Source: Streptomyces sp. NBC_00443 (GTDB taxonomy: Bacteria; Actinomycetota; Actinomycetes; Streptomycetales; Streptomycetaceae). From it: 64,000 nt of DNA. Shown one piece after another: positions 8,174 through 17,858 of the stretch (its first letter is position 1; each line of letters opens with the position of its first letter). Under the pieces are notes generated by a model that searched no databases, had not been told where the DNA came from, and saw nothing but the letters and a program-made list of their open reading frames with translations. The position numbers were made by a program, and so were the translations under genes. The stretch is taken from positions 3,224,001 through 3,288,000 of the forward strand of contig NZ_CP107917.1 in the NCBI RefSeq assembly GCF_036014175.1, read 5' to 3'.

Positions 8174-8914
8174 GTGGTCGATCGGTCGTTCGCGGATCCT
8201 GCGCTCGCCGCGTTGTACGACACCCTGAACCCCTGGGGGGCGGGTGACGACTTCTACCTCGGGCTCGTGAGGGACGCCGGCGCGGTGCTCGATGTCGGCT
8301 GCGGTACGGGCCGGTTGCTCCGTCGAGCCAGCGTCGACGGTCACCGTGGGCGGCTCGTGGGGCTCGATCCGGCGGCCGCCATGCTGGTGGAGGCGCGGCG
8401 GCGCGACACCGAAGTGGAATGGGTGCTCGGGGATCTGCGGACGCGGGACTGGTGCGCGGAGTTCGATCTGGTCGTGATGACCGGCCATGCGTTCCAAGTG
8501 CTGGTCTGTGAGGAGGAGTTGCGGACCTCACTGCGCGCCGTGCGCCGGGCGCTGCGCCCGGGTGGGCGGTTCGTGTTCGAGACGCGGAATCCCGCCGCGC
8601 GGGCCTGGGAGACGTGGACGCCCGAAGGCGCCCGCACGGTCACCGGCGTGGACGGGGACGCCGTACGCGTATCGCACGACGTCGAAGGACCTGTCGCCGG
8701 AGACCGGGTGACCTTCACGGAGACGTACGCCTGCGACAGCTGGCCGGCACCCGCCGTCAGCCGCACCACCCTCCGCTTCCTTGCCCCCGACGCCCTGTCC
8801 GCCTTCCTCCACGAAGCCGGCCTCATCGTCGCCGACCAGTACGGCGACTGGACAGGGACACCGGTCACGCCCGCCGCCCCGGAGATCATCACCGTGGCCC
8901 GGCGGGCCTCCTAG
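8174..8914 (+). CDS. Class I SAM-dependent methyltransferase
   Basis: The 246-residue protein has the S-adenosylmethionine motif VLDVGCGTGRLL near residue 40, an acidic LVGLDPAAAML motif II, DLVVMTGHAFQVL and the post-motif ALRPGGRFVFETRNP. These define a class I Rossmann methyltransferase; the acceptor is unknown. The start is GTG 8174 (VDRSFADPAL). It ends shortly before a dispersed repeat at 8929-8957 and is convergent with the second peptide transporter cluster. Confidence 0.87.
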   Translation: MVDRSFADPALAALYDTLNPWGAGDDFYLGLVRDAGAVLDVGCGTGRLLRRASVDGHRGRLVGLDPAAAMLVEARRRDTEVEWVLGDLRTRDWCAEFDLVVMTGHAFQVLVCEEELRTSLRAVRRALRPGGRFVFETRNPAARAWETWTPEGARTVTGVDGDAVRVSHDVEGPVAGDRVTFTETYACDSWPAPAVSRTTLRFLAPDALSAFLHEAGLIVADQYGDWTGTPVTPAAPEIITVARRAS

Positions 8915-8928
8915 AGCCCTGGGCCGCC

Positions 8929-8957
8929 TCCGCAAAGTCCCGCCTGCCCCGCGACGC
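8929..8957. repeat. Dispersed repeat, copy A
   Basis: The 29-base unit starting TCCGCAAAGTCCCGCCTGCC appears here and, inverted with one mismatch, at 10240-10268. Related copies form an inverted pair at 40021-40171. The two copies here flank the ATPase F gene of the second transporter. Confidence 0.8.
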
Positions 8958-9068
8958 CCGGCACGCACTCTCGACTTCGCCCGAGCGGGGCGACCCCCGT
9001 CGCATCGCCGCCCTCCTCCGCCGTACGGCTGCACGCACCAGGCCCCGCTCAGGCCGGCTGCCCTGCGC

Positions 9069-10193
9069 CTAGGACCTGTCGTCCGACTCCTCCAGCGCCA
9101 CCAGCGCCGGATCCAGCACGATGTCCTCGTCCCGCGCCTCGATCGTCGGCTCCTCCGGGAAGTGACAGGCCGTCAGGTGGCCGTCGTGGTTGCCGGCGAT
9201 CTGGATCAGCGGGGGCTCCTCGGCCGCGCACTTGTCCTGGGCCTTCCAGCAGCGGGTGCGGAAACGGCAGCCGGAGGGCGGGGAGATGGGGGACGGTACG
9301 TCGCCGGCCAGGCGGATCCGTTCGCGCGCCGGAGCCTCCTCGTCGGCCACGCTCACCTCGGGCACCGCGGACAGCAGGGCGTGGGTGTAGGGGTGCCGGG
9401 GGCGGGTGTAGATGGAGTCGCGGTCGCCGACCTCGATGATCTTGCCGAGGTACATGACCGCGACGCGCTGCGAGAAGTGCCGGACCACCGCCAGGTCGTG
9501 GGCGATGAACAGGAACGCGATGCCGAGTTCCTGCTGGACCTTCTGGAGCAGGTTCACGACCTGTGCCTGGATGGAGACGTCGAGGGCCGAGACCGGCTCG
9601 TCGGCCACGATCAGCTTCGGTTCGAGGGCCAGCGCCCTTGCCACGCCGATGCGCTGGCGCTGACCGCCGGAGAACTCGTGCGGGAAGCGGTTGTAGTGCT
9701 CGGGGTTCAGGCCGACGATCTCCAGCAGCTCCCTGACCCGTTTCTCCCTTCCGCCGTCCGGCTCGATCCCGTTGATCTCCATCGGGCCGGAGATGATCTT
9801 GCCGACCGTCTGGCGCGGGTTCAGGGACGCGTACGGGTCCTGGAAGATCATCTGGATCTCGGAGCGAACCGGCGACAGCTGCCTGCGCGTGGCGTGCGTG
9901 ATGTCCTTGCCCCGGTAAGCGATCCGGCCGCTCGTCGGCTCCATGAGTTTGGTGATCAGCCGTCCGGTCGTCGACTTGCCGCAGCCCGACTCCCCCACCA
10001 GCCCGAAGCTCTCGCCGACATGCACCGTCAGGTCGATGCCGTCGACCGCCTGCACCTGGCCGACGGTGTGCCGGATCGGGAAGCCGCCCTTGACCGGGAA
10101 GTGCTTCACGAGCCCTTCCACTTCCAGCAGCGGTTCGCCGGACGCGTCGGTGGCGGCCCCGCGGGGTGCGGGGAGGACGAGGTCCTCTGTCAT
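9069..10193 (-). CDS. Oligopeptide ABC transporter ATP-binding protein (DppF/OppF type), second cluster
   Basis: The 374-residue ATPase begins at ATG 10193 with a GAGGAGG site upstream. It has [27 protein letters not shown] and FIAHDLAV, plus the cysteine-rich GCRFRTRC tail and about 25 extra acidic residues at the C-terminus. It is the last gene of the - strand importer operon. Much of its DNA matches the + strand homologue at 2413-3456 nearly base for base. Inverted dispersed repeats lie just beyond both ends, an unusual arrangement for an internal operon gene. Confidence 0.93.
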   Translation of the reverse strand: MTEDLVLPAPRGAATDASGEPLLEVEGLVKHFPVKGGFPIRHTVGQVQAVDGIDLTVHVGESFGLVGESGCGKSTTGRLITKLMEPTSGRIAYRGKDITHATRRQLSPVRSEIQMIFQDPYASLNPRQTVGKIISGPMEINGIEPDGGREKRVRELLEIVGLNPEHYNRFPHEFSGGQRQRIGVARALALEPKLIVADEPVSALDVSIQAQVVNLLQKVQQELGIAFLFIAHDLAVVRHFSQRVAVMYLGKIIEVGDRDSIYTRPRHPYTHALLSAVPEVSVADEEAPARERIRLAGDVPSPISPPSGCRFRTRCWKAQDKCAAEEPPLIQIAGNHDGHLTACHFPEEPTIEARDEDIVLDPALVALEESDDRS

Positions 10194-10239
10194 AGCCGTA
10201 GTCCTCCTCAGACGGGGCTGTTCGGGGGCGCTGGGTCGT

Positions 10240-10268
10240 GCTTCGCGGGGCAGGCGGGACTTTGCGGA
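10240..10268. repeat. Dispersed repeat, copy B
   Basis: Inverted copy of the unit at 8929-8957 with one mismatch in 29. It sits inside the 81-base gap between the two ATPase genes of the - strand operon. Confidence 0.8.
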
Positions 10269-10274
10269 CATGGC

Positions 10275-11336
10275 CTAGTGCAGTCGGGGTTTGATCTCCT
10301 CGGTGAAAATGGTCCGCTTCTGGTCCGCCGTCAAGTGGCAGGCCGAGGAGCGGTCCGGGCCCAGCAGCGGGACCTCGGTGACACAGCGCGGGCCGCCGAC
10401 CCGGTCCTGGAAGGTGCAGCGGGGGTGGAAGCGGCAGCCGGAGGGCGGGCGCAGCAGGGACGGCGGAGTGCCGGGGATCGGGGCCAGCGGAGTGTGCGGG
10501 TCCGAGTCCAGGCGTGGCATCGAGTTCAGCAGGCCCCAGGTGTACGGGTGTTGTGGCGCCCTCAGTACCTCGTTGACCGTGCCGCGCTCCGCCGCCCGGC
10601 CCGCGTACATCACCATGATGTCGTCGGCCATGTCGGCGATCACCCCGAGGTCGTGGGTGATGAAGATGATCGCCGAGCCGAACTCCCGCTGGAGGTCCTT
10701 GAGCAGATCCAGGATCTGCGCCTGGACCGTGACGTCCAGCGCGGTGGTCGGTTCGTCGGCGATCAGCAGGTCCGGATCGCAGATCAGCGACATCGCGATC
10801 ATCGCGCGCTGGCGCATACCGCCGGAGAACTGGTGCGGATAGTCCTTCGCCCGCTGCTTGGGGTTGGGGATGCCGACCTTCCCCAGCATGTCCACCGCCC
10901 GCTCCCAGGCGGCCTTCTTGGAGACGCGCATGTGCTTCATGTACGGCTCGGCGATCTGCCGGCCCACCGTGTAGTACGGCGACAGCGCGGTGAGCGGGTC
11001 CTGGAAGATCATGGCGACCTTGTTGCCGCGCAGCTTCTCCAGCTCGGACTCCCGGGCCGTGGTCAGCTCCTGGCCCTCCAGGAGGATCTCGCCCTCGACG
11101 GTGGTGAACATGGGGTTGTGCAGCCCGAGGATCGTCAGGTTCGTCACCGACTTGCCCGAGCCGGACTCGCCGACGATCCCCAGCGTGCTGCCGCGCTCCA
11201 GGTCGAAGGAGAGCCCGTCCACGGCCCGTACGACGCCGTCCTCGGTCTTGAAGCTGACGTGCAGGTCCCGCACCGACAGGAACGCGTCCGCGTCGGCCGG
11301 GACCGGGGCGCCGGCCTCCTTGGTCAGAGTGGTCAC
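10275..11336 (-). CDS. Oligopeptide ABC transporter ATP-binding protein (DppD/OppD type), second cluster
   Basis: The 353-residue ATPase starts at GTG 11336, preceded by GTAGGAG. It carries [27 protein letters not shown] and FITHDLG, and the GCRFHPRC cysteine cluster in the oligopeptide-specific C-terminal domain. It begins 14 bases after the permease stop, so the two are probably translated from one transcript. It pairs with the DppF-like protein to power import. Confidence 0.93.
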   Translation of the reverse strand: MTTLTKEAGAPVPADADAFLSVRDLHVSFKTEDGVVRAVDGLSFDLERGSTLGIVGESGSGKSVTNLTILGLHNPMFTTVEGEILLEGQELTTARESELEKLRGNKVAMIFQDPLTALSPYYTVGRQIAEPYMKHMRVSKKAAWERAVDMLGKVGIPNPKQRAKDYPHQFSGGMRQRAMIAMSLICDPDLLIADEPTTALDVTVQAQILDLLKDLQREFGSAIIFITHDLGVIADMADDIMVMYAGRAAERGTVNEVLRAPQHPYTWGLLNSMPRLDSDPHTPLAPIPGTPPSLLRPPSGCRFHPRCTFQDRVGGPRCVTEVPLLGPDRSSACHLTADQKRTIFTEEIKPRLH

Positions 11337-11350
11337 GTCAGTGCTCCTAC

Positions 11351-12331
11351 CTAGGACAACCGCACGCGCGGGTCGATGAAGGCGTACGTCGCGTCGACGA
11401 CGATGTTGCAGAGCAGGATCATGGTGGCGGAGAACAGCATCACGCCCAGCAGCAGCGGCAGATCGCTGAAGAACACCGACTCCACCGCCAGCCGGCCGAG
11501 CCCCGGCAGACCGAAGGTGTACTCCGTGATGATGGCACCGCCGAGCAGCGAGCCGAGGTCGATGCCGAAAATGGTGACGATGGGGATCAGCGAGCCTCGC
11601 CAGGCGTAGCGGAAGAAGACGTACCGCCGTGACATGCCCTTGGCCCGGGCGGTGCGGACGTGTTCCTCCTGGAGTTGCTCGATCATCGACGAGCGGGACA
11701 TACGGGTGTACTGCGAGGCGAAGATCGTGGAGAGGACGACCCAGGGGATGATCAGGCCCGTGAACCAGGCGCCCGGGTTCTGGGTGAACTCGTTGTAGGC
11801 GGGCTTGTCGAAGACATGGGTCTGGTAGACGAGGATCGCCAGGACCAGCGGGCCGAGGAAGTAGATCTGCATCGAGCTGATCACCATCGCGCCGGCCGTG
11901 AAGGTCTTGTCGATGAGCGTGCCGCGCTTCCACGCGGCGATCAGGCCGGTGCCGAGCCCGACGATCAGGAAGCAGACCGCCCCGCCCATGGTGAGCGAGA
12001 GTGTGGTGGGCAGGCGGTCCATGAGGGTGCCCCACACCTGCTCGTTGGAGTGGTACGAGTAGCCGAAGCAGGGGGCGGGGCACGGGCCTTGGGCGAAGTC
12101 GTCGCTGCCCGTGACGAGGTTGGTCAGGAAGATCCAGTACTGCTCGGGGATCGGCTTGTCGAGGCCCAGCACCCGGTGCAGGTTCTCCAGGTTGGCCGGG
12201 GTGCACGTCTTGCCGCACATCAGGAGCGCCGGGTCGCGCGGCATCCCGAAGAACAGCAGGAACGCGACGATGCTCAGCAGGAAGAGGATGACGACGGCGC
12301 CGAGGGACCGGCGGACCAGGAAGCGCAGCAT
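11351..12331 (-). CDS. Oligopeptide ABC transporter permease (DppB/OppB type), second cluster
   Basis: The 326-residue permease has the same length and layout as the one at 316-1296: MLRFLVRRSLGAVV, a periplasmic CGKTCTPANLENL segment, about six membrane helices, and the EEHVRTARAKGMS coupling motif followed by GSLLGGAIITEY. It forms the channel together with the DppC-like protein at 14295-15329. It lies downstream of the binding protein gene, separated by a hairpin. Confidence 0.93.
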   Translation of the reverse strand: MLRFLVRRSLGAVVILFLLSIVAFLLFFGMPRDPALLMCGKTCTPANLENLHRVLGLDKPIPEQYWIFLTNLVTGSDDFAQGPCPAPCFGYSYHSNEQVWGTLMDRLPTTLSLTMGGAVCFLIVGLGTGLIAAWKRGTLIDKTFTAGAMVISSMQIYFLGPLVLAILVYQTHVFDKPAYNEFTQNPGAWFTGLIIPWVVLSTIFASQYTRMSRSSMIEQLQEEHVRTARAKGMSRRYVFFRYAWRGSLIPIVTIFGIDLGSLLGGAIITEYTFGLPGLGRLAVESVFFSDLPLLLGVMLFSATMILLCNIVVDATYAFIDPRVRLS

Positions 12332-12364
12332 GGCAAGCAGCTCTCAGACGTCGGCGGGCCGGGT

Positions 12365-12416
12365 GGCACCCGGTGCGCCGTCCCCAGGGGGCAGGAGGGC
12401 GGACGCACCGGGTGCC
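12365..12416 (-). terminator. Intra-operon hairpin after the second binding protein gene
   Basis: Perfect 13-base arms (12365-12377 and 12404-12416) enclose a 26-base G/C-rich loop in the 97-base gap between the binding protein and permease genes. As in the first cluster, it could protect the upstream message or reduce read-through, giving more binding protein than permease. Confidence 0.6.
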
Positions 12417-12428
12417 GGGCGGGCGGGG

Positions 12429-14240
12429 TTACTTGACGTACAGGCGGCGCGGGTCGACGCCGGCGATGATGTCGTCGTAGACGAGGCCGCCAACCTTGGA
12501 TCCGGCGATCTGGGTCTGCTTGTAGTACGCGGTCGGGACGACGTTGACGACGTCCTTCACCAGGTACTCGTTGAGCTTGTTCCACTCGGTCGCGGCCTTG
12601 ACCGGGTCGGTGATCTTGTTGATCCGGTCGATCTCGCTGTTGGCCTTGGAGTCGTTGACCTGCGAGTAGTTCTGGGCGCCCTCGGCGATCCCGCGTCCGT
12701 CGTACAGGGGCGGGATCACGGTCGAGGCGGACGGCCAGTCGGCACCCCACGCGGTGTGGAAGATGTCGTAGTTGTTGTCCAGCTTGCTGACCTGGTCGTA
12801 GTAGGTCTCGGCCGGGATCTCCTGGCGCTGGACGTCGAAGCCGGCCTTCTCCAGGCCCGCCGCCATGGCGGTGGAGTACTGCTGCCCCTCGGGCGTGTTG
12901 ATGTAGCCGAAGGTCAGCTTCAGACCGGTCTTGCCGACCTCTTCCAGGAGCGCCTTGGCCTTGGCCGGGTCACCGGCCGGCTTCTTCTTCTTGCCCCACG
13001 GGTCGAAGCCGGGGTCGTAGCCGGTGACGGTCGGGCTGATGATGCCGCCCGCGACCTCCATCGCGTCGGTGCCGCCGTAGGCACGCACGAACGGCGTGAC
13101 CGGGAGGGCGTAGGCGATGGCCTGGCGGACCTTGATGTCCTTCATCTCCGAGTGCGCCAGGTTGATGTTCACCTGGCCCACGTACGGCTGGAAGCCGGAG
13201 ACCGTGCGGGACTTCATCTTCGGGTCGTTCAGCACCTTGGTCAGATTGCCCGCGTCGACCTGGTTGCTGAAGCTGACGCCAGCCTGGTCGGTGCCGCTGT
13301 CGGCGAGGAGCGCCTTGGTGGAGTCCTCGTACTGCTGGTTGAAGGTGATGTTGAACTTGTCGACGTACTGGTGCCGCAGCGGGTCCGTGGCCGCGTCCCA
13401 GTTCTCGTTCTTGACGAGCACCATCGACTTGCCGGACTTGAACTCCTGGATCTTGTACGGCCCGCTCACCACCGGGTCCTTGTCGTACTTCTCCTTGGTG
13501 TCACCCTTCTCGGAGACGACGGCGTAGCCCGTCATCGCCAGGGCGTACGGCAGGTCGGGGTGCGGCTGCTTGAACTTGAAGACGACCGTCTTCTCGTCCG
13601 GCGTCTCAAGGATGCTGTCCGGCAGGTGCTTGCCCTTGAACGGGCCGTCCGGCAGCAGCTTGCGGTAGTCGGCGCCCGGGGTGTCGGCCAGCCACTGCTG
13701 GATGTACGGCGGGCCCTGGTTGACGAAGGCCGCGAACTGCCGCTCGAAGGTGTGGCGTATGTCGGCCGAGGTGATGGCGGAGCCGTCCTCGAACTTGATG
13801 CCGTCCTTGAGCGTGAACTTCCAGGTCTTGCCGCCGTCCGTGGTGGTACCGGCGTCGGTGGCGAGGTCGCCGACGACCTCGTGCTTGCTGCCGTCGTTGC
13901 TGGTCGCCTTGTAGCCGGTCAGCCCTCTGTGCAGCAACTGGGAGACCGCCATCTCGTCCTGGACGTAGACCTGTCCGGGGTCGAGGTGGGCGTAACTGTC
14001 GCGGGCCAGCACCGAGATGGTGCCGCCGGGCTTGGCGCCGGGGATATCGGCGGCCGGGCCCTTGGACGCCTCGGCGTCCCCGAACTCGATCGCCGCCTGC
14101 TGCCGCTCGGCGTTCTCCTTCTGTTCCTTGTCGTTGCCACTGCCCTTGCTGCCGCCCTCGCTGCACCCGGTCAGCACGAGTGCGCCGGCCGCGAGCACCG
14201 AGATTGCCGCGTATACGTGGCGTCCGCCCCTACTCATCAC
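12429..14240 (-). CDS. Oligopeptide-binding lipoprotein (family 5 substrate-binding protein)
   Basis: The 603-residue protein has an N-terminal export signal ending in a lipobox (LVLTGC, cysteine about residue 26), so it should be anchored outside the membrane. A Lys/Glu/Gly-rich linker follows, then GGTISVLARDSYAHLDPGQV, the usual start of family 5 peptide-binding domains, and VVSGPYKIQEF in the middle. GTG 14240 was chosen for ribosome-site spacing; ATG 14237 is as likely. It lies between the two permease genes of the cluster, the same order as the Streptomyces bldK operon. Confidence 0.92.
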   Translation of the reverse strand: MMSRGGRHVYAAISVLAAGALVLTGCSEGGSKGSGNDKEQKENAERQQAAIEFGDAEASKGPAADIPGAKPGGTISVLARDSYAHLDPGQVYVQDEMAVSQLLHRGLTGYKATSNDGSKHEVVGDLATDAGTTTDGGKTWKFTLKDGIKFEDGSAITSADIRHTFERQFAAFVNQGPPYIQQWLADTPGADYRKLLPDGPFKGKHLPDSILETPDEKTVVFKFKQPHPDLPYALAMTGYAVVSEKGDTKEKYDKDPVVSGPYKIQEFKSGKSMVLVKNENWDAATDPLRHQYVDKFNITFNQQYEDSTKALLADSGTDQAGVSFSNQVDAGNLTKVLNDPKMKSRTVSGFQPYVGQVNINLAHSEMKDIKVRQAIAYALPVTPFVRAYGGTDAMEVAGGIISPTVTGYDPGFDPWGKKKKPAGDPAKAKALLEEVGKTGLKLTFGYINTPEGQQYSTAMAAGLEKAGFDVQRQEIPAETYYDQVSKLDNNYDIFHTAWGADWPSASTVIPPLYDGRGIAEGAQNYSQVNDSKANSEIDRINKITDPVKAATEWNKLNEYLVKDVVNVVPTAYYKQTQIAGSKVGGLVYDDIIAGVDPRRLYVK

Positions 14241-14294
14241 TCAGTTTCCACCCATCTGTGTGTCACCAGTGCGAAGGAAGTGCCAACCAGTGGT

Positions 14295-15329
14295 TCAGCG
14301 CGCCGTCTTGGGGTCGAAGGCGTCCCTGACCGAGTCCCCGAGCAGGTTGAACGCCACGATGAAGATGATCATCGAGATGCCGGGGAAGAACATGTAGGTG
14401 ATGTCGTTCTGCATCACGAGTTCGGTGGACGCCTTGGAGAACATCTGTCCCCAGTCCGGCGTCGGTTCGACGATGCCCACACCGAGGAAGGACAGACCGG
14501 CCTCGGCGGTCACGAAGTTGGGGAGCATGTACGTGCCCTGCACGAGGATCGGCGTGACCACGTTCGGCAGGATCTCCTTGCGGATGATCCGCCACGGCGG
14601 GGCCCCGCTGACCTTTGCCGCCTCGATGAACTCCCGTTCTCGCAGGGCGAGTGTGGTGCCTCTGAGGATCCGTCCGAGGCTCATCCAGCCGAGGAACCAC
14701 ATCACGAGGATGAGGGCGACCACCCGGACGTAGACCGGGGTCTCGTCGCGCGGGCTGACGAACAGTGAGACCACGACCGGCATGCTGGCGATGAAGAACA
14801 GCTGCGACGGGAAGGCCAGCAGGAAGTCGATGACCCGGCTGATCCAGTAGTCCGTCCGGCCGCCGAGATAGCCGGCCGTGACACCGAGCAGGATGCCGGT
14901 GAGCACGGTCGCGATCGTGACCGCGACCGAGATCCCGAGCGAAGTCCGGATGCCGTAGAGCAGCTTGGTGAAGACGTCGTACCCGTTGCCGGGTTCGAGG
15001 CCGAACCAGAACTCGCCGCTGATCCCGCCGTTGGGCTGCACCGGCACGCCGGCGCTGTCGAACAGCTCGGGGCGCTCGTCGGCGTACACGGTGTACGGGT
15101 CCTTGCCGTACAGCCAGGAGATCACCGGGGCGAGCAGGCCGATCAGGAAGAAGAAGATGACGACGTACGCCGAGATGACCCCGGTGCGGTCCCGTTTGAA
15201 GCGGATCCACATCAGCTGGCCGGGGGAACGCCCGATCAGCTGCTCGTCCTCGGGCTTCACGTCCGGTTGTGGTGCACCGTCCGCGATGACCGAGGTCCCG
15301 CCACCCTCAATGCCGATACCACTTGTCAC
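14295..15329 (-). CDS. Oligopeptide ABC transporter permease (DppC/OppC type)
   Basis: The 344-residue permease has a cytoplasmic N-terminal segment, a first helix at GVISAYVVIFFFLIGLL, and the C-type coupling motif REREFIEAAKVSGAPPWRI followed by TPILVQGTYMLPNFVTAEA and SFLGVG. It is the first gene of the - strand operon. GTG 15329 was taken as start because the longer frame would begin with a TTG lacking a ribosome site; neither has a strong one, so the start is uncertain. A 400-base gap upstream should hold the operon promoter. Confidence 0.88.
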   Translation of the reverse strand: MTSGIGIEGGGTSVIADGAPQPDVKPEDEQLIGRSPGQLMWIRFKRDRTGVISAYVVIFFFLIGLLAPVISWLYGKDPYTVYADERPELFDSAGVPVQPNGGISGEFWFGLEPGNGYDVFTKLLYGIRTSLGISVAVTIATVLTGILLGVTAGYLGGRTDYWISRVIDFLLAFPSQLFFIASMPVVVSLFVSPRDETPVYVRVVALILVMWFLGWMSLGRILRGTTLALREREFIEAAKVSGAPPWRIIRKEILPNVVTPILVQGTYMLPNFVTAEAGLSFLGVGIVEPTPDWGQMFSKASTELVMQNDITYMFFPGISMIIFIVAFNLLGDSVRDAFDPKTAR

Positions 15330-15715
15330 GTTTCGCCCGTTTCGCTGGTATGGGTATGCCAAAGCGAGGCGTGCGGAACTCCGCAGCCGGACGCGCGTAG
15401 GAGGTGTGCGCCTCTTCCTCCGACACCCCTGACGGAGGATCAGGCAACCCCTGTTGCTCGTGAGTCGGCACTGTCCCCACAGTGCGAGACCCGTTGACCC
15501 GAGCGCTGCGGCTAACTATCTGCCATGAGCCAACTACCGACCACTGTCTTTAAATCTCAATTCAGTCACAGCTGACGTGAAGACCTTCCAAAATCCGGAC
15601 AAAGCGTTGGGTCAAAGAACGTCGCGAAACGGACGTGTTACATGGGTATCGGGCGAGGATCTCCGCATTTCGGACAGGAGGGTGATTCTCGGCCACCGGA
15701 AAACAAGTTGCAAAA
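15330..15715. other. Intergenic region upstream of the second importer operon
   Basis: About 385 bases without a convincing gene separate the permease start from the typA terminator. It is richer in A and T than its surroundings near 15540-15680 and should contain the operon promoter. A small TCCTCCG/CGGAGGA hairpin lies at 15416-15439. No clear -35/-10 pair could be fixed by eye. Confidence 0.5.
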
Positions 15716-15750
15716 AGCCCCGGCTCCCCCATGACGGGGGAGCCGGGGCT
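15716..15750 (-). terminator. Intrinsic terminator of typA
   Basis: A perfect 15-base stem (15716-15730 with 15736-15750) with a 5-base loop is followed on the - strand by TTTTTGC. It begins 15 bases after the typA stop and is the clearest rho-independent terminator in the window. Confidence 0.9.
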
Positions 15751-15764
15751 CAGGCGTCCGATGC

Positions 15765-17672
15765 TCAGCCGTGCTTGGCGCGGCTCGCGGCGCGGGCGCG
15801 CTCGCGCGCGTCCAGGTTCACCTTGCGGATACGAACGGCCTCCGGCGTCACCTCGACGCACTCGTCGTCGCGGCAGAACTCCAGGGACTGCTCCAGGGAG
15901 AGCTTGCGCGGCGGCACGATCGCCTCGAACGAGTCGGCCGACGAGGACCGCATGTTCGTGAGCTTCTTCTCCTTGGTGATGTTCACGTCCATGTCGTCGG
16001 AGCGCGAGTTCTCGCCGACGATCATGCCCTCGTACACCTCGGTGCCGGGGTCGGTGAACAGCACACCGCGCTCCTGGAGGTTCGTCATCGCGAACGCGGT
16101 GACGGCGCCGGAGCGGTCGGCGACCAGCGAGCCGTTGTTACGGGTCTGCAGGGTGCCGAACCAGGGCTCGAAGCCCTCGTGGATGGAGTGGCCGATGCCG
16201 GTGCCGCGGGTCTGGGTCAGGAACTCGGTCCGGAACCCGATGAGACCGCGGGACGGCACGACGAACTCCATGCGCACCCAGCCCGAGCCGTGGTTGGACA
16301 TGTTGTCCATACGGCCCTTGCGGACGCCCATGAGCTGCGTGACCGCGCCCATGTGCTCCTCGGGCACGTCGATCGTCATGCGCTCGACCGGCTCGTACGT
16401 CTTGCCGTCGACGTCCTTGGTGACGACCTGGGGCTTGCCGATGGTCAGCTCGAAGCCCTCGCGGCGCATCTGCTCGACCAGGATGGCGAGCGCGAGCTCA
16501 CCGCGGCCCTGGACCTCCCAGGCGTCGGGACGCTCGGTGTCGATGACGCGGAGCGAGACGTTACCGACCAGCTCGCGGTCGAGGCGGTCCTTGACCTGGC
16601 GGGCGGTGACCTTGCGGTCCTTGACGGCCGCCTTGTTCTCGGCACCCTTGCCGGTGCCGCCACGGCCGACCAGCGGCGAGGTGTTGGTGCCGATGGTCAT
16701 GGAGATCGCGGGCTCGTCGACCGTGATCAACGGCAGCGCAATCGGGTTCTCGGTGTCGGCGAGGGTCTCGCCGATCATGATGTCCGGGATACCGGCGACG
16801 GCACAGATGTCACCGGGGCCGGCCTTCTCGGCGGGCTTGCGGGTCAGCGCCTCGGTCATCATCAGCTCGCTGATGCGGACGTTGCTGATGGAGCCGTCGC
16901 GCTTGATCCAGGCGACCGTCTGGCCCTTGCGCAGCTCGCCCTGCTCGACGCGGACCAGCGCGATACGGCCGAGGAAGTTGTCCGCGTCCAGGTTGGTGAC
17001 GTGCGCCTGGAGCGGGGCCTCCTCGTCGTAGGTCGGCGCCGGGATGTGCTGCAGGATCGTGGAGAAGAACGGCTCCAGGCTGGTGGAGTCCGCCGGGACC
17101 GTGCCGTTCTCCGGCTTGGTCAGCGAGGCGATGCCGTCACGGCCGCAGGCGTAGACGATCGGGAACTCGATCTGCTCCTCGTCGGCGTCCAGGTCGAGGA
17201 AGAGGTCGTAGGTCTCGTTGACGACCTCGTCGATCCGGGAGTCCGGACGGTCCGTCTTGTTGATGCACAGGATGACGGGCAGGCGCTGCTGCAGCGCCTT
17301 GCGCAGCACGAAGCGGGTCTGCGGCAGCGGGCCCTCGGAGGCGTCGACGAGCAGGACGACACCGTCGACCATCGACAGACCGCGCTCGACCTCGCCACCG
17401 AAGTCGGCGTGGCCGGGGGTGTCGATGATGTTGATGGTGATGACGTCCCCCCCGTCCTTCGGGTGGTACTTCACCGCCGTGTTCTTGGCCAGGATCGTGA
17501 TGCCCTTCTCACGCTCCAGGTCGTTCGAGTCCATCATGCGGTCGTCGACGCCTTCGAGCTGGTGCGCGGCGAAGGCGCCGGCCTGCTTCAGCATGCCGTC
17601 GACGATGGTGGTCTTGCCGTGGTCGACGTGGGCGACGATGGCGACGTTGCGGATGTCGTGGCGCGTGGCCAT
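15765..17672 (-). CDS. typA: Ribosome-associated GTPase TypA/BipA
   Basis: The 635-residue protein matches the family length. The GTPase domain has AHVDHGKTT (G1) near residue 14, [15 protein letters not shown] (G3) and CINKTDRPD (G4). It continues through an EF-Tu-like domain II, EF-G-like domains III and V and the TypA-specific C-terminus. TypA binds the ribosome like EF-G and helps growth under stress and low temperature. ATG 17672 was chosen because [19 protein letters not shown] gives the normal N-terminus. It is a single gene with its own terminator. Confidence 0.96.
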   Translation of the reverse strand: MATRHDIRNVAIVAHVDHGKTTIVDGMLKQAGAFAAHQLEGVDDRMMDSNDLEREKGITILAKNTAVKYHPKDGGDVITINIIDTPGHADFGGEVERGLSMVDGVVLLVDASEGPLPQTRFVLRKALQQRLPVILCINKTDRPDSRIDEVVNETYDLFLDLDADEEQIEFPIVYACGRDGIASLTKPENGTVPADSTSLEPFFSTILQHIPAPTYDEEAPLQAHVTNLDADNFLGRIALVRVEQGELRKGQTVAWIKRDGSISNVRISELMMTEALTRKPAEKAGPGDICAVAGIPDIMIGETLADTENPIALPLITVDEPAISMTIGTNTSPLVGRGGTGKGAENKAAVKDRKVTARQVKDRLDRELVGNVSLRVIDTERPDAWEVQGRGELALAILVEQMRREGFELTIGKPQVVTKDVDGKTYEPVERMTIDVPEEHMGAVTQLMGVRKGRMDNMSNHGSGWVRMEFVVPSRGLIGFRTEFLTQTRGTGIGHSIHEGFEPWFGTLQTRNNGSLVADRSGAVTAFAMTNLQERGVLFTDPGTEVYEGMIVGENSRSDDMDVNITKEKKLTNMRSSSADSFEAIVPPRKLSLEQSLEFCRDDECVEVTPEAVRIRKVNLDARERARAASRAKHG

Positions 17673-17832
17673 ATTGCGGCGTACTCCCGGAGTGGTGAGG
17701 ACGGCTCTCGCGTACGTCTGTGTTACGCGGGCCCTGCCGGGCTGGACACGCCACGGCCTCACCCCATGGTACGGGGCCGCCGCCGTTGGGGCTCGCCGGG
17801 ATACGTCGGTGCAGGTGGGGGGCTGTTTAGGC

Positions 17833-17855
17833 CCCCGCTGAGCCTCTCAACGGGG
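17833..17855 (-). terminator. Possible hairpin terminator of the insert-bearing binding protein gene
   Basis: CCCCGCTGAG and CTCAACGGGG pair over ten positions with one wobble, just after the stop of the - strand gene. A second GGGGGC/GCCCCC hairpin lies beside it at about 17817. No T-run follows, so termination is uncertain. Confidence 0.45.
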
Positions 17856-17858
17856 ACC

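Noticed and set aside
12111..14768. Long + strand open frame opposite the peptide-binding lipoprotein
   Set aside because: It lacks a ribosome site and domains and mirrors the lipoprotein codons.
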